Origin: Acetivibrio cellulolyticus CD2
GTDB taxonomy: Bacteria > Bacillota > Clostridia > Acetivibrionales > Acetivibrionaceae
Length of the DNA stretch: 64,000 bases
Direction of reading: 5' to 3'
Assembly (NCBI RefSeq): GCF_000179595.2
Contig: NZ_JH556659.1
Coordinates: 1,057,900 to 1,121,899, forward strand
Position 1 is the first letter of the stretch. Each line of letters opens with the position of its first letter. Positions 45,586 to 55,810 of the stretch are shown in pieces. Under the pieces are notes generated by a model. It searched no databases and was not told the DNA's origin. It saw nothing but the letters and a program-made list of their open reading frames with translations. The translations under genes were made by a program, and so were the position numbers.

Positions 45586-47898
45586 CTACTTTGGCTTACT
45601 AACAGGAAGCTTTTTCGTTACCAGAAGTAACATTAATACTAAAAGCGAAGGTACTAAAGATATACATATACCCTCGGTAAACCCAACAGGTGTATAAGTT
45701 ATTTTGATTTTGTGTGTACCAGCAGTCAGTGGTATAGTAATCAGTGAATCGGCAAATGTCTTTAATTCAACTTCCTTACCGTCAACATATGCCCTCCACC
45801 CCTGATCATACGGTATAGAAGTAAAAAGTACATCACCTTCATTTGCGCTAACCGTACCACTAACACTACCATTATGATAATTATCTACATGAAGTTCCTT
45901 TGATTTTAGAGCAGCCACAGATCTTTCATAGATTTCCTTATTCAAATAGCACAATTTCCCTTCAATATTTCCCGAGTTATTGACTGCTACTTTAACATTT
46001 TCTCCTTCATTAAAAGTTCCTATATATTGAACGCATCTTGTTTCATTTGTAAACAATTTAGCTGTATTTTCACCATTAACCAAAAGGTCGCCATCGCCTT
46101 CGCTAGTTGTAAAAAATGCATAAACCGGCATACCATTTGAAACAAAATTATATTCTACTGCATTTCCAATATCCGTAGCAGTGTTTTCTAAATAATTAAA
46201 GCAATCATCATTTGAATTAGTTAAAGCCTTAATTAGTCGATTCTGTGACTCGAAAGAGTTATCACTAAATTGGAATCCAAATAGCGACTGTTCATTTACT
46301 GCAGTTCCAATAGAAAGCGCATTGGAATTGTGATATAGCTTTGCAGAGCCACTTTCTTTCACAGGGCTATAGTATGGTGAAACGGGATGCTCCGATATAA
46401 CATATCTCACCGAAAATACTGCATCTGTTACCATTGTGGAACCAAAATATGAACTCCACATCCAAGATTGAGCCATCCCCATCTTTTGTAGTAAATTATT
46501 TACATATCTGTTATAAGTCGAACTATAATGAGTAATTCCATTGTAGCCAAAACCTATAGATTCATTCTTGGTTCGTTCAAAAGTTGCACCAACTCGGAAA
46601 AAACCGTCTTTATCCTTATTTGTTTCAGCAACTAAAGGTGTAATCCGTTCTTTATATTCATGATATGATTCATAACTTTCATAACCAAATTCATTGTTCA
46701 GGCCTTTAAAAATAGCAATAGTATTTCCGTACATATCAACTGAGCATATTATAAGAAGTACTAAGGCAATAAGTGGCTTTGTCAGCTTTAATTCTAAAAA
46801 AGCTCTGTATGCCGTGAGTATTATCAAAAACGAAAATACAAAACTATACCGGTATGGAAACCAGTTTGGAAACTGAAATACATGCCACACCTTATCCAAT
46901 GAGCAAATCCATAGACTAAAAAACAACAAGAGAGTAAACAGCCCTGTTAGAAGTTTGCTATGCAGGCTTATTTTCTTTAAAGCGAAAAAGATCACGAACA
47001 GTAACAACGCAATAATTCCACAATAAATAAAAGGACTACCAGAGTTTGTAATAGAATCGTAGCTCCCTGGCTGCAACTTTTGTAAGAAGTCATGCATAGA
47101 AAAATTGAATTTACTATTGTAATCTACACCTCTTGTACCGATTTTACCTTGGAATAAGGATGCCAAAGTTGGTAGGAGTAAAAAAGCCCCCCAAGAAGCA
47201 GCTACAATAACACTAAAAACAAACTTACGCAAACTTTGCAGAATCGCTCTTACACCAAGTTTTTCCTCCAAGCAACGGTAAAGAAAATATATAGCCGTAA
47301 AAATACCAATCATATATGAAATATAATATGTTGATATGAAGGATACAAACAGTGCAAACGTTAAAATCCAGTTGTTCTTGCCCTTGAGGATTTTTTCGAT
47401 TCCAATAATTATCACAGGCAGCCAAATTACACCATCGAGCCACATGATACACATGGAATATGCTATGTTATAAGACATAAGTCCGTACAACATTGAAAAC
47501 AATACTGTAGACAGATCATATCTTCCGAATTTGTACTTCAGCATAAAACTGAATGTAAGCCCTGCCAATCCAATCTTCAGAACCGTCAAAAACAATACAC
47601 CAATGGGCATCTGAGAATTAGGGCACAGGAGTGTAAGAAGTGATAGAGGACTTGATACATAATAGGTAAAAACACCTATATAATTTCCACCTAGCGATTT
47701 TGACCACGAAAAGAAAACATCCCCATTTTTCAAACCACAGAGAAATTCTACATACTGTCCGGCCATATCCATGATCATTGTCGAACTTTTACCAAACGGT
47801 GCCATTCCCATTTTTGCAAATGCTATAAGCGTAATAATCGCAGGTAGCATAAAGCAAAGCAAGGCTGTAATTATCGTTTTATTTTTATTTTGATTCAT
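45586..47898 (-). CDS. YfhO-family membrane glycosyltransferase
   Basis: The 770-residue protein has a dozen or more membrane helices in the first 450 residues, an early loop with two acidic residues in DMAGQYVEFLCG near 47, and a large outside C-terminal domain that ends in one more helix. This matches YfhO/GT-C-fold proteins. In Bacillus YfhO works with CsbB to put N-acetylglucosamine on lipoteichoic acid. ATG at 47896-47898 is preferred because GGAGG is too near the ATG one codon earlier. It overlaps the glycosyltransferase gene before it by 14 bases, so the two act together. Confidence 0.85.
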   Translation of the reverse strand: MNQNKNKTIITALLCFMLPAIITLIAFAKMGMAPFGKSSTMIMDMAGQYVEFLCGLKNGDVFFSWSKSLGGNYIGVFTYYVSSPLSLLTLLCPNSQMPIGVLFLTVLKIGLAGLTFSFMLKYKFGRYDLSTVLFSMLYGLMSYNIAYSMCIMWLDGVIWLPVIIIGIEKILKGKNNWILTFALFVSFISTYYISYMIGIFTAIYFLYRCLEEKLGVRAILQSLRKFVFSVIVAASWGAFLLLPTLASLFQGKIGTRGVDYNSKFNFSMHDFLQKLQPGSYDSITNSGSPFIYCGIIALLLFVIFFALKKISLHSKLLTGLFTLLLFFSLWICSLDKVWHVFQFPNWFPYRYSFVFSFLIILTAYRAFLELKLTKPLIALVLLIICSVDMYGNTIAIFKGLNNEFGYESYESYHEYKERITPLVAETNKDKDGFFRVGATFERTKNESIGFGYNGITHYSSTYNRYVNNLLQKMGMAQSWMWSSYFGSTMVTDAVFSVRYVISEHPVSPYYSPVKESGSAKLYHNSNALSIGTAVNEQSLFGFQFSDNSFESQNRLIKALTNSNDDCFNYLENTATDIGNAVEYNFVSNGMPVYAFFTTSEGDGDLLVNGENTAKLFTNETRCVQYIGTFNEGENVKVAVNNSGNIEGKLCYLNKEIYERSVAALKSKELHVDNYHNGSVSGTVSANEGDVLFTSIPYDQGWRAYVDGKEVELKTFADSLITIPLTAGTHKIKITYTPVGFTEGICISLVPSLLVLMLLLVTKKLPVSKPK

Positions 47899-48895
47899 CA
47901 TTGCCTCCACTCTGTTCCCTCACAATATATATAGGTCGATTTTTTGCTTCTAAATATGTCTTTGAAAGGTATTGACCTAAAATACCTATACAAAACAACT
48001 GTATACCTGATAAAAACAGAATAATACACACCATTGATGACCAACCATAGGCCGATCCTCCCCAAACTAGCTGCCTCACAATCGTAAAAATGATGGTTAT
48101 AAATGCAATCAGGCATAAGAAAATTCCCAGCAAAGATGACAATGCAAGTGGTGCAGTAGAAAACGCAACGATACCATCAATGGAATAGAGAAACAGCTTC
48201 CAAAATGACCACTTGCTCTCGCCACCCACACGTTCAACGTTTTCGTATTCCAACCACTTGGTACTAAAACCAACCCATGAAAAAATCCCCTTAGAAAAGC
48301 GGTTATATTCATAAACAGATAATATAGAATTGGTCATTTGACGTGTCATCAACCTAAAATCTCTGGCACCATCAACAATTTCAGTATTACTGAGTTTCCT
48401 CATGATTTTATAAAATTGTCGTGCAAAAAAAGAACGAATCTTTGGTTCACCAATTCGGTTGACTCTCCTTGCAGCTACACAATCAAATCCTTCTTCTTTG
48501 ATTCCTTTATACATTTGAGGTATCATCGTTGGAGGATCTTGCATGTCGGCATCTATGATAGCAACATAATCCCCCGCTGCCATCTCCATTCCTGCATACA
48601 TAGCTGCTTCCTTTCCAAAATTTCTTGAAAAAGAAACATATTTAACTTTTTGATCTTTTGCTGCAAGTGCACGAATTATTTCTAATGTTTCGTCTTTTGA
48701 ACCATCATCAACAAATATGTATTCAAAACTAACTTCCGGCATCATTTGGGCTATCTCACACAATTTATTGTGTAAAACATGCAACACTTTCCCCTCATTA
48801 TAACAAGGTATAATAATTGATATATAATCTGACGTTCTCGTCCTTCTGGTAATCTCACCGTCTGGTTGAATTTGAGACTCAAGAGATTTATACAT
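47885..48895 (-). CDS. Polyprenyl-phosphate glycosyltransferase, CsbB-like (GT2)
   Basis: The 336-residue GT2 enzyme has IIIPCYNEGKVL (about 26), VDDGSKDET, IDADMQDPP (the DxD metal site), RDFRLM and two C-terminal membrane helices. This layout is that of the CsbB/GtrB/DPM1 group, which loads a sugar onto undecaprenyl phosphate. It overlaps the YfhO-family gene, which would use the lipid-linked sugar on the outer side. ATG follows AAAGGAG. The sugar and acceptor cannot be read directly. Confidence 0.93.
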   Translation of the reverse strand: MYKSLESQIQPDGEITRRTRTSDYISIIIPCYNEGKVLHVLHNKLCEIAQMMPEVSFEYIFVDDGSKDETLEIIRALAAKDQKVKYVSFSRNFGKEAAMYAGMEMAAGDYVAIIDADMQDPPTMIPQMYKGIKEEGFDCVAARRVNRIGEPKIRSFFARQFYKIMRKLSNTEIVDGARDFRLMTRQMTNSILSVYEYNRFSKGIFSWVGFSTKWLEYENVERVGGESKWSFWKLFLYSIDGIVAFSTAPLALSSLLGIFLCLIAFITIIFTIVRQLVWGGSAYGWSSMVCIILFLSGIQLFCIGILGQYLSKTYLEAKNRPIYIVREQSGGNDESK

Positions 48896-49071
48896 TCTGA
48901 TTTCTCCTTTAAATCATAATTCCGGCGACATTTAGTTCCGCTCGATTTTACGACAATTGCTTCATAAATTAATCAAATAAGAAAATAAAGGCTTTATCGA
49001 TGGTTTCATTCTATAAATTCAGAGTAATGCTTAGTCGAGCAAGATCGTTTTGGTCTTTGCTAGTTATTTCA

Positions 49072-49362
49072 TTAGTCAATATGAATTATTTCAGTGCTAT
49101 AGTCAAAAAGCACTGCTCTTCCATCATTTTCAATAAAGTTAACAATGCTGGCCATCATACTGTCTGCATGGCCTGATTCATTTGATACACACGATATGCC
49201 AATTACAGCTCTTTGCCATTTATCATTAAGATCAACCTCTGCAACTGATGCATTGAACTTTGACTTAACCCTTTCAACCAAACTCTTTACTATATGCCTT
49301 TTTTCCTTTAATGAAAAAGCTTCATCTATTGCCAAAACTACTTTGCAAACTCCGATAACCAT
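49072..49362 (-). CDS. DUF503 (YlxP-like) protein
   Basis: The 96-residue protein has the family pattern: a strand opening VIGVCKVVLAIDEAFSLKEKRHIVKSL, then FNASVAEVDLNDKWQRAVIGISCVSNESGHADSM, and a final helix and strand. DUF503 proteins in Firmicutes are small cytoplasmic proteins, often encoded beside ribosome-maturation factors; here the gene stands alone. Function is not established to my knowledge. ATG follows AGAGGTG. Confidence 0.9.
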   Translation of the reverse strand: MVIGVCKVVLAIDEAFSLKEKRHIVKSLVERVKSKFNASVAEVDLNDKWQRAVIGISCVSNESGHADSMMASIVNFIENDGRAVLFDYSTEIIHID

Positions 49363-49659
49363 TTTTCACCTCTAAATATCACTTACATGTCTACAAATTA
49401 ATTATTAATATATACTTCAACTGCGCATTAAATCAGGTTTTTATTAAACTACCTTATAAAATTATTGTCTGATTTAGAATATCCTAATTACTTTATAACA
49501 TTATAACATAACTTTTCATATGTGGAAATTCAAAATAAAAATTGTTATAATAGTTTAAGTATATGCTAATTAATAACTTGCTGTTGATGCTTCAAGTACT
49601 TTATTTTGTAGTTCGATTTTTTTTGATAATTTTAATCAATACTTCAAGGAGCCAATGCT

Positions 49660-50826
49660 ATGTCTAAAATACTTGTTATAGATGATGAAAGAACTATCCT
49701 GGATAATATAAAATTTGTTCTTGAACTTGATAACAATGAGGTAATCACCTTTTCAAAGAGTGAGGAAGGTTTTGAATTTTTTAAAAATAACTATACAACT
49801 ATTGATGTTGTACTTACTGATATGAAAATGCCTGATTTATCAGGGATGGAAATGCTCCGAGAAATAAAAAAGATAATGCCTGAAATGGGCGTAATTATAC
49901 TTACAGGTCATGGAGACCTTGAAAATGCAATTCAGGCAATGAAAGAAGGAGCCTTTGAATATTTAAAAAAGCCAGTAACTGCTGATAACCTTACCATTGC
50001 AATTAATAATGCCGTAAATAAGAAGAATCTTCTCTTGGAAAATGCAAGAATCCATAGGGAGCTTTTAGAGCATAAGAACTATCTCCAGGGTCTTCACGAT
50101 TCTGCTGAGAAAATATTAATTAATATGCTGCCCAAAAAACTTCCTTCTATTTGTGGTTTCAATTTCGCTGTCGAATATAAAAGCTGTGAATCTGTTGGCG
50201 GTGACATGTACGACGTAGCTGATATTGGAGATTATCTGTGTTTCTATGTATTTGATGTCTCCAGTCATGGAATACTTGCTTCCGTAATATCTACGATTAT
50301 TAAAAGCTTTCTTCAAAATATTGAGTACAATTACCAGCAAGGCATAAATAAACGTAGATTTCCAGAAATAGTTCTCGACCTGAACATGGTACTTTTGTCC
50401 AATACTGCACAAAACGTGTTTGCCACCCTTCTTTTAGGGTTTATTGATAAAGAAACCAAAATCATTTACACAGTATCGGCAGGACACATAACGCAATATA
50501 TTGTAAGAATTGATGGCAGCCATATCCCCTTAGAATCTACCGGTCCTATTCTTGGAGTCTTTGAGGATGCTACTTACAGCTGCTGTGTCAATCAGCTGTG
50601 CCCAGGTGATAAAATCTGGCTATTTACTGATGGATTGGTTGAAGCGACTCCAACTGAAGATACACCCGTATTTGGTGAAGACAGCCTTTTATCACTGCTC
50701 AAAGAAAATAAAGATACTCCCCTGCCAAATATAGTTAAAAAAACAGTGCAAACAGTTAAAGACTATTCAAAAAATACATTTTTCGATGATATTACCCTTC
50801 TGGGAATTGAGGTAAGTAATAAATGA
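49660..50826 (+). CDS. Response regulator with PP2C (RsbU-like) phosphatase output
   Basis: The 388-residue protein has a receiver domain (1-120) with Asp8/Asp9, phospho-acceptor Asp54 and the Lys of KKPVT, a coiled linker (about 122-155), and a SpoIIE/RsbU-type PP2C domain with VGGDMYDV, VSSHGILASVI, ATLLLG, SAGH and TDGLVEA, and a final FFDDITLLGIE. Such proteins dephosphorylate an anti-sigma-factor antagonist or similar target in response to a kinase. ATG follows CAAGGAG. The next gene, 37 bases on, is a histidine kinase, the likely partner. Confidence 0.94.
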   Translation: MSKILVIDDERTILDNIKFVLELDNNEVITFSKSEEGFEFFKNNYTTIDVVLTDMKMPDLSGMEMLREIKKIMPEMGVIILTGHGDLENAIQAMKEGAFEYLKKPVTADNLTIAINNAVNKKNLLLENARIHRELLEHKNYLQGLHDSAEKILINMLPKKLPSICGFNFAVEYKSCESVGGDMYDVADIGDYLCFYVFDVSSHGILASVISTIIKSFLQNIEYNYQQGINKRRFPEIVLDLNMVLLSNTAQNVFATLLLGFIDKETKIIYTVSAGHITQYIVRIDGSHIPLESTGPILGVFEDATYSCCVNQLCPGDKIWLFTDGLVEATPTEDTPVFGEDSLLSLLKENKDTPLPNIVKKTVQTVKDYSKNTFFDDITLLGIEVSNK

Positions 50827-50863
50827 AATAATACTACTAATTATGCAGCTATCGGAGGTTCAA

Positions 50864-52621
50864 ATGAAATATCATATTTTCTCAGATCCAGACAATACCA
50901 TACAACTGTTTGAAAGCATAATTACCAGTTCTTCTGAATATGGTGTTATTGCAACTGATAAAGATAACAGGATAGTTTTATGGAACAGGGGCGCTGAACT
51001 TATCTACGGTTATTCTCCTGATGAAATGCTTGGAAAGCATCTTCCACACGATCTGAACAAAAAAGCCGGAATTGATAGCGACTTCCTTTTTCTTGTTGAG
51101 AATGATTTTAAGGGAAATATAATTGACTATAAAATGAGTGCAACAACCAAAAATGGGCAAATTAAACCGGTATCTATAGCTATTTCACATAGAACTAACG
51201 AAGAAAACATGTTTTGCGGTCTTTTAATCCTAGTCAGAGATATAACAAAATATATGTATGAAGAACAGTTTAGAGATTTACTGCTTGAGATAACACAAAT
51301 TGTAAACTCTCCCCGCCCTTTAGATGATATGTGTCTTTCTATTTGTACTACTGTAAGCGCAATTCTTGATGTCCCTATAGCATTTATATGCCTGTTTGAC
51401 TATCTAAACAATAATTTTTATATTAACTCTCAGGTTGGACTTAGTGGCAAAAATTGCAATCACGAATGCATATATTACCCGGATGAAGCCAATATTCCCG
51501 AAAGCATAAAAAGTTGTTATGAAACTTACTCACAGTTCGTGATAACTTCTGAATTACTCAAAGATCATGACATATTAAAATGTATTAATAAACGAAAACT
51601 TAATGAGAATGACAATTATATAATTCACATTCCGCTCACCTCTGATGATTCTCTGATAGGCATTCTTCATATTATAGCACCCACCTTAAAGAGGGAGTTT
51701 CTTATTAAAGAGACACAAATACTAGGTCTGATAGCTAATGAAATAACTGCAGGCATACAAAGAAAAAGGTTGGTAGAAGAAATCCGAGAATACGCCGACA
51801 ATCTTGAAAAAATGGTTAAGGTAAGAACTTCACAGCTTAGAGAAAAAGATGCACTTTTAATTCAATCCGGCAAGCTTGCTACTCTTGGAGAAATGGCAAC
51901 CGGGATAGCTCACGAGATTAATCAGCCGTTAGGAGGAATCAGCCTTATAACTCAGGGTCTGATCCTTGCAAAAAACCGTAATAAACTAACTGAAGAGATG
52001 CTGTCTGAAAAACTGAATTCCATAGTTGATCAGGTAGAAAGAATTAACAAAATAATTGGGCACTTAAGAACGTTTGCAAGGCAATCAGATGACACAAAAA
52101 AAGAAGTTGACGTAAAGCAACCTCTGCTTGATGTATTTAAACTTATAGGCGAACAGCTTATAAAAAAGAATATTACTGTAGAACTGGACCTTGCTGATAA
52201 CCTACCCTTAATACTTGCAGACCATAACAAGCTGGAACAGATTTTTCTTAATCTGATAGGTAACGCCCGTGATGCCATAGGAGAGTTGGAAAAACTTGGC
52301 CGAAAACTCAAAAAGGAAAGTGAAGCGTCCGATTGGATTAAATCACTTGATAAAAAAATAACTATCAGGATATATACCAATGAAGAGGATGAAATTATTG
52401 AAATATCCGATAACGGCATTGGCATACCTGAATCGATAATAAATAAGATCTTCGATCCTTTCTTTACAACAAAAGAAGTGGGAAAAGGCACAGGACTCGG
52501 GCTTTCAATAACCTATGGAATTGTAAAAGAATTTGATGGTACCATAGATGTTACATCAAAGGAAATGCAAGGAAGTAAATTCACAATAAAATTCCCGATT
52601 TATAGGCGGAAATCCCTTTAA
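50864..52621 (+). CDS. PAS-GAF sensor histidine kinase
   Basis: The 585-residue kinase has no membrane helix, so it is a soluble sensor. A PAS domain (about 15-130, YGVIATDKDNRIVLWNRGAEL) is followed by a GAF domain (about 145-310), a coiled coil, a HisKA domain with GEMATGIAHEINQPLGG (His near 350), and a HATPase with NLIGNARDAIGE, DNGIGIPE and TTKEVGKGTGLGLSI. ATG at 50864 follows TCGGAGG. It is paired with the PP2C response regulator upstream. The signal is unknown; the GAF domain has several Cys. Confidence 0.94.
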   Translation: MKYHIFSDPDNTIQLFESIITSSSEYGVIATDKDNRIVLWNRGAELIYGYSPDEMLGKHLPHDLNKKAGIDSDFLFLVENDFKGNIIDYKMSATTKNGQIKPVSIAISHRTNEENMFCGLLILVRDITKYMYEEQFRDLLLEITQIVNSPRPLDDMCLSICTTVSAILDVPIAFICLFDYLNNNFYINSQVGLSGKNCNHECIYYPDEANIPESIKSCYETYSQFVITSELLKDHDILKCINKRKLNENDNYIIHIPLTSDDSLIGILHIIAPTLKREFLIKETQILGLIANEITAGIQRKRLVEEIREYADNLEKMVKVRTSQLREKDALLIQSGKLATLGEMATGIAHEINQPLGGISLITQGLILAKNRNKLTEEMLSEKLNSIVDQVERINKIIGHLRTFARQSDDTKKEVDVKQPLLDVFKLIGEQLIKKNITVELDLADNLPLILADHNKLEQIFLNLIGNARDAIGELEKLGRKLKKESEASDWIKSLDKKITIRIYTNEEDEIIEISDNGIGIPESIINKIFDPFFTTKEVGKGTGLGLSITYGIVKEFDGTIDVTSKEMQGSKFTIKFPIYRRKSL

Positions 52622-52703
52622 ATCCATTATTTTGTTTGTTAATACGCTTATGAAGTGTTATACTATTTTAAATGAATAGTATAGTAGAAATGAGGTGTGA
52701 AAT

Positions 52704-54470
52704 TTGCCTTTCGATGGTGTAGTAGCCAAAAACGTAGTAATCGAATTATCTGATATCCTTGTTGGTGGACGTATAGAAAAAATATACCAACCCGAACAGG
52801 ACGAAATATTAATCCTTATAAGGACTAAAGGTCAGAATCTTAAATTGATTCTCTCAGCTAATGCCAGCTATCCAAGGATTCATATAACCAATTTATCGAA
52901 GGAAAATCCTGCAAATCCTCCTGTTTTCTGCATGCTCCTAAGAAAGCATTTATCTGGAGGCAAGATAATAAAAGTTGAGTTCTATGACTTTGAGAGAATT
53001 ATCTCTGTTCATGTTGAAGCAGTAAATGAGCTCGGAGATACTACATATAAAAAACTTCTGATTGAAATAATGGGAAAACACAGCAATATAATGCTGCTCA
53101 ATGATGGAGATATAATACTTGACTCTATCAAGCATATAGACAGTGATATTAGCAGAGTAAGGGAAGTTATGCCTGCAAGGCCCTACATACTGCCACCCGC
53201 ACAGGATAAAGTGAGTCCTGAAACACTGGATATTGATTCCTTTTTCAAGAATGCAAAAAACCACAGTGAACTTCGTATTTCTAAATATCTTTTAAACAAT
53301 ATCAAGGGATTTAGTCCCCTTCTTTGCGAGGAAGTATGCCATAGAGCTGAAATTGATGGAAGAACTATAATTGATGACTTATCAGATACAGATCTTGAAA
53401 AAGTCAAATACAATTTAAATAAGATTATATCAAATATAGCTGTTTCAAGTTTTTCCCCATGTATTGCATGGGCTGATGAGACTAAAAGCAAACCAATAGA
53501 TTTTCATTCATTAGAAATAACACAATATTCAAATATCGAATATATCCCTTCTATCAGCAGTACACTGGATTTGTTTTATACATCAAAAGACACTGCTGAG
53601 AGGCTCGTTCAAAAGAAAAGTGACCTAACAAAGGTTCTAAATAATGGAATTGATCGATGCAATAAAAAAATATCTATTCATCAGGAAACATTAAGGGATG
53701 TAGCTGACCGTGAAAAACTCAAGCTTTACGGAGAGCTTCTCACTGCAAATATATATTGCATACCCAAAAACTCAAAGCAAGTGTCACTACTTAATTATTA
53801 TAGCGAAAATAGTGAATATGTTGATATACCTCTTGATGAAAATATGCTGCCCCAGGAAAACGCTCAAAGGTATTACAAGAAATTCACCAAGGCAAAAAGT
53901 GCCTATAGTTTTACAAGCACTCAGTTGGAAGAAGCCTTTAGAGAGCTTGAGTATCTTGAAAGTGTCCTCCAAAATCTTGAAAGTGCAACTACCACTCAAG
54001 AAATAGATGAAATAAGACAGGAACTTGTTGAGGTGGGATACGTAAATCAAAGCAGAAAATCAAAAATCAAGAAAAACCTAAAAGCCTTAGAACCTTTTTT
54101 ATACAAATCATCTGATGGCTTTGACGTTTTTGTAGGTAGAAATAATATCCAAAACGATTTTTTGACTTTAAAAATGTCTTCCTCCAACGATATATGGTTT
54201 CATACAAAAAATATACCCGGTTCACATGTAATTGTTAAGAAACAATCGGGGGATGTACCGGAAAATACTCTACTTGAAGCTGCTTTAATAGCAGCATACC
54301 ACAGTAAGGGAAAATTATCCTCTCATGTTGAAGTAGATTATACTCAAGTAAAAAACGTAAAAAAAACAAACGGTGCGAAGCCCGGAATGGTAATTTACAC
54401 CAACTATAAAACCATAATCGTAACACCTGATGAAAACAAAATTAGAACTATAAAATATAAAAACAAATAA
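52704..54470 (+). CDS. rqcH: Rqc2 homologue RqcH (NFACT protein)
   Basis: RqcH binds obstructed 50S subunits and directs addition of alanine tails to stalled nascent chains, marking them for degradation. The 588-residue protein has the NFACT-N domain (MPFDGVVAKNVVIELSD, LILSANASYPRIHIT), helix-hairpin-helix and coiled-coil regions (about 290-430), and the NFACT-R domain with DIWFHTKNIPGSHVIVK. The start is TTG (52704-52706) after GAGGTGTG. Older annotation calls such genes fibronectin-binding proteins. It is followed 14 bases later by an aminotransferase gene. Confidence 0.93.
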   Translation: MPFDGVVAKNVVIELSDILVGGRIEKIYQPEQDEILILIRTKGQNLKLILSANASYPRIHITNLSKENPANPPVFCMLLRKHLSGGKIIKVEFYDFERIISVHVEAVNELGDTTYKKLLIEIMGKHSNIMLLNDGDIILDSIKHIDSDISRVREVMPARPYILPPAQDKVSPETLDIDSFFKNAKNHSELRISKYLLNNIKGFSPLLCEEVCHRAEIDGRTIIDDLSDTDLEKVKYNLNKIISNIAVSSFSPCIAWADETKSKPIDFHSLEITQYSNIEYIPSISSTLDLFYTSKDTAERLVQKKSDLTKVLNNGIDRCNKKISIHQETLRDVADREKLKLYGELLTANIYCIPKNSKQVSLLNYYSENSEYVDIPLDENMLPQENAQRYYKKFTKAKSAYSFTSTQLEEAFRELEYLESVLQNLESATTTQEIDEIRQELVEVGYVNQSRKSKIKKNLKALEPFLYKSSDGFDVFVGRNNIQNDFLTLKMSSSNDIWFHTKNIPGSHVIVKKQSGDVPENTLLEAALIAAYHSKGKLSSHVEVDYTQVKNVKKTNGAKPGMVIYTNYKTIIVTPDENKIRTIKYKNK

Positions 54471-54484
54471 GGAGTGGCTTTAAA

Positions 54485-55675
54485 ATGTTATCACAAAAAA
54501 TAGTTAGTAGTCTTTCCAGTTCTTCATGGATAAGGGCCATGTTTGAAGAAGGTGAAAAGCTTCGTAAGATTTATGGAAAAGACAAGGTCTATGATTTTAC
54601 ATTGGGTAATCCAGATCCTGAACCGCCAAAAGAGGTTAAGGAATTTATTAAGAATATGATTCTGGAGGACAAGCCCGGAATGCATGGTTATATGAGCAAT
54701 GCAGGTTATGAAGATGTCAGGCAAAAGATTGCTGACAGTGTTAGTAAGGAGACGGGTCTCCAGCTTAATTCACAGCACGTTATGATGACCTGCGGTGCTG
54801 CTGGTGGGTTAAATGTAGTTTTAAAATCCATTTTAAATCCTGATGAAGAGGTATTAATACTTGCTCCATTTTTTGTAGAGTACCTGTCTTATGTGGACAA
54901 CCATGGCGGCAAATCCGTTATAATACCTCCTTTGAAAGACTCTTTTGACCCTAATCTTGACATATTAAAAGAAAAGATTACTGCAAAAACAAAGGCTATT
55001 ATTATAAATTCACCTAATAATCCTTCTGGGCACATTTATAGCGAGGATACTTTGATAAGAATTTCCAAAATCCTCATAGAGAAGGAAGCAGAATATAATT
55101 CAACTATTTGTGTTATATCTGATGAACCCTATGTCAAACTAGTATATGACGATATAAAAGTTCCAAGTATTTTGAAGATGTTTAAAAATTCTTTTGTAGT
55201 AAATTCCTTCAGTAAATCACTATCTCTTCCTGGAGAAAGAATAGGGTATATTGTTGTAAATCCCCAAATAAAGGATGTTGACCTTGTTGTTGCATGTCTT
55301 GCAACCTGTAATCGTTCTTTGGGTTATGTCAATGCCCCTGCTCTATTCCAAAAAGTTATAGGTGCAACACTAGACGCTTCTGTTGATGTTAATATATACA
55401 AGGAAAGACGTGATACTCTATATGAAAAACTGGTTAGTCTTGGTTTTTCGTGTATAAAACCGCAAGGAGCCTTCTACCTGTTTCCAAAATCCCCAATTGA
55501 AGATGATGTGGCATTTATTCAAAGTGCGCTCAAGTATAACCTTCTTCTTGTACCGGGTAAAGGTTTTGGAGCACCAGGTTACTTTAGAATGGCTTACTGT
55601 GTAAGTGTAGAGACTATAAAGAATTCCTTCCCTGCCTTTGAAGCCCTAGCTAAGGATTATAACCTTGGAAAATAG
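54485..55675 (+). CDS. PLP-dependent class I/II aminotransferase
   Basis: The 396-residue enzyme has the AAT-I fold landmarks: TLGNPDPEPP near 38, the CGAAGGLN helix, the IINSPNNPSGHIYSEDTL stretch, SDEPYVKLVYD, the PLP lysine in NSFSKSLSLPGERIGY, and a C-terminal Arg in GYFRMAYCVS. It probably transaminates an amino acid such as aspartate; annotation in relatives is pyridoxal phosphate-dependent aminotransferase and the substrate is open. ATG follows AAGGAG. It is co-directional with rqcH and closes that transcript. Confidence 0.93.
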   Translation: MLSQKIVSSLSSSSWIRAMFEEGEKLRKIYGKDKVYDFTLGNPDPEPPKEVKEFIKNMILEDKPGMHGYMSNAGYEDVRQKIADSVSKETGLQLNSQHVMMTCGAAGGLNVVLKSILNPDEEVLILAPFFVEYLSYVDNHGGKSVIIPPLKDSFDPNLDILKEKITAKTKAIIINSPNNPSGHIYSEDTLIRISKILIEKEAEYNSTICVISDEPYVKLVYDDIKVPSILKMFKNSFVVNSFSKSLSLPGERIGYIVVNPQIKDVDLVVACLATCNRSLGYVNAPALFQKVIGATLDASVDVNIYKERRDTLYEKLVSLGFSCIKPQGAFYLFPKSPIEDDVAFIQSALKYNLLLVPGKGFGAPGYFRMAYCVSVETIKNSFPAFEALAKDYNLGK

Positions 55676-55693
55676 TGCTCAAACAAACTTATC

Positions 55694-55728
55694 AAAAACG
55701 AGAGGAGCATTTAGCCCCTCTCGTTTTT
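55694..55728 (+). terminator. Terminator after the aminotransferase gene
   Basis: AAAACGAGAGG, an 11-base loop and CCTCTCGTTTTT; flanking A- and T-runs allow it also to stop the converging thiN transcript. Confidence 0.88.
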
Positions 55729-55810
55729 ATATTTCTCATCAAATTTTCAATATAAGCTTTTGTTCCAATCAGATTAACTGAAGAATCGAAAGTAACATTT
55801 CACTATGTGT

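Noticed and set aside
52030-52491. 153-codon minus-strand frame across the histidine kinase gene
   Set aside because: Antisense shadow; Ser-rich, no RBS.
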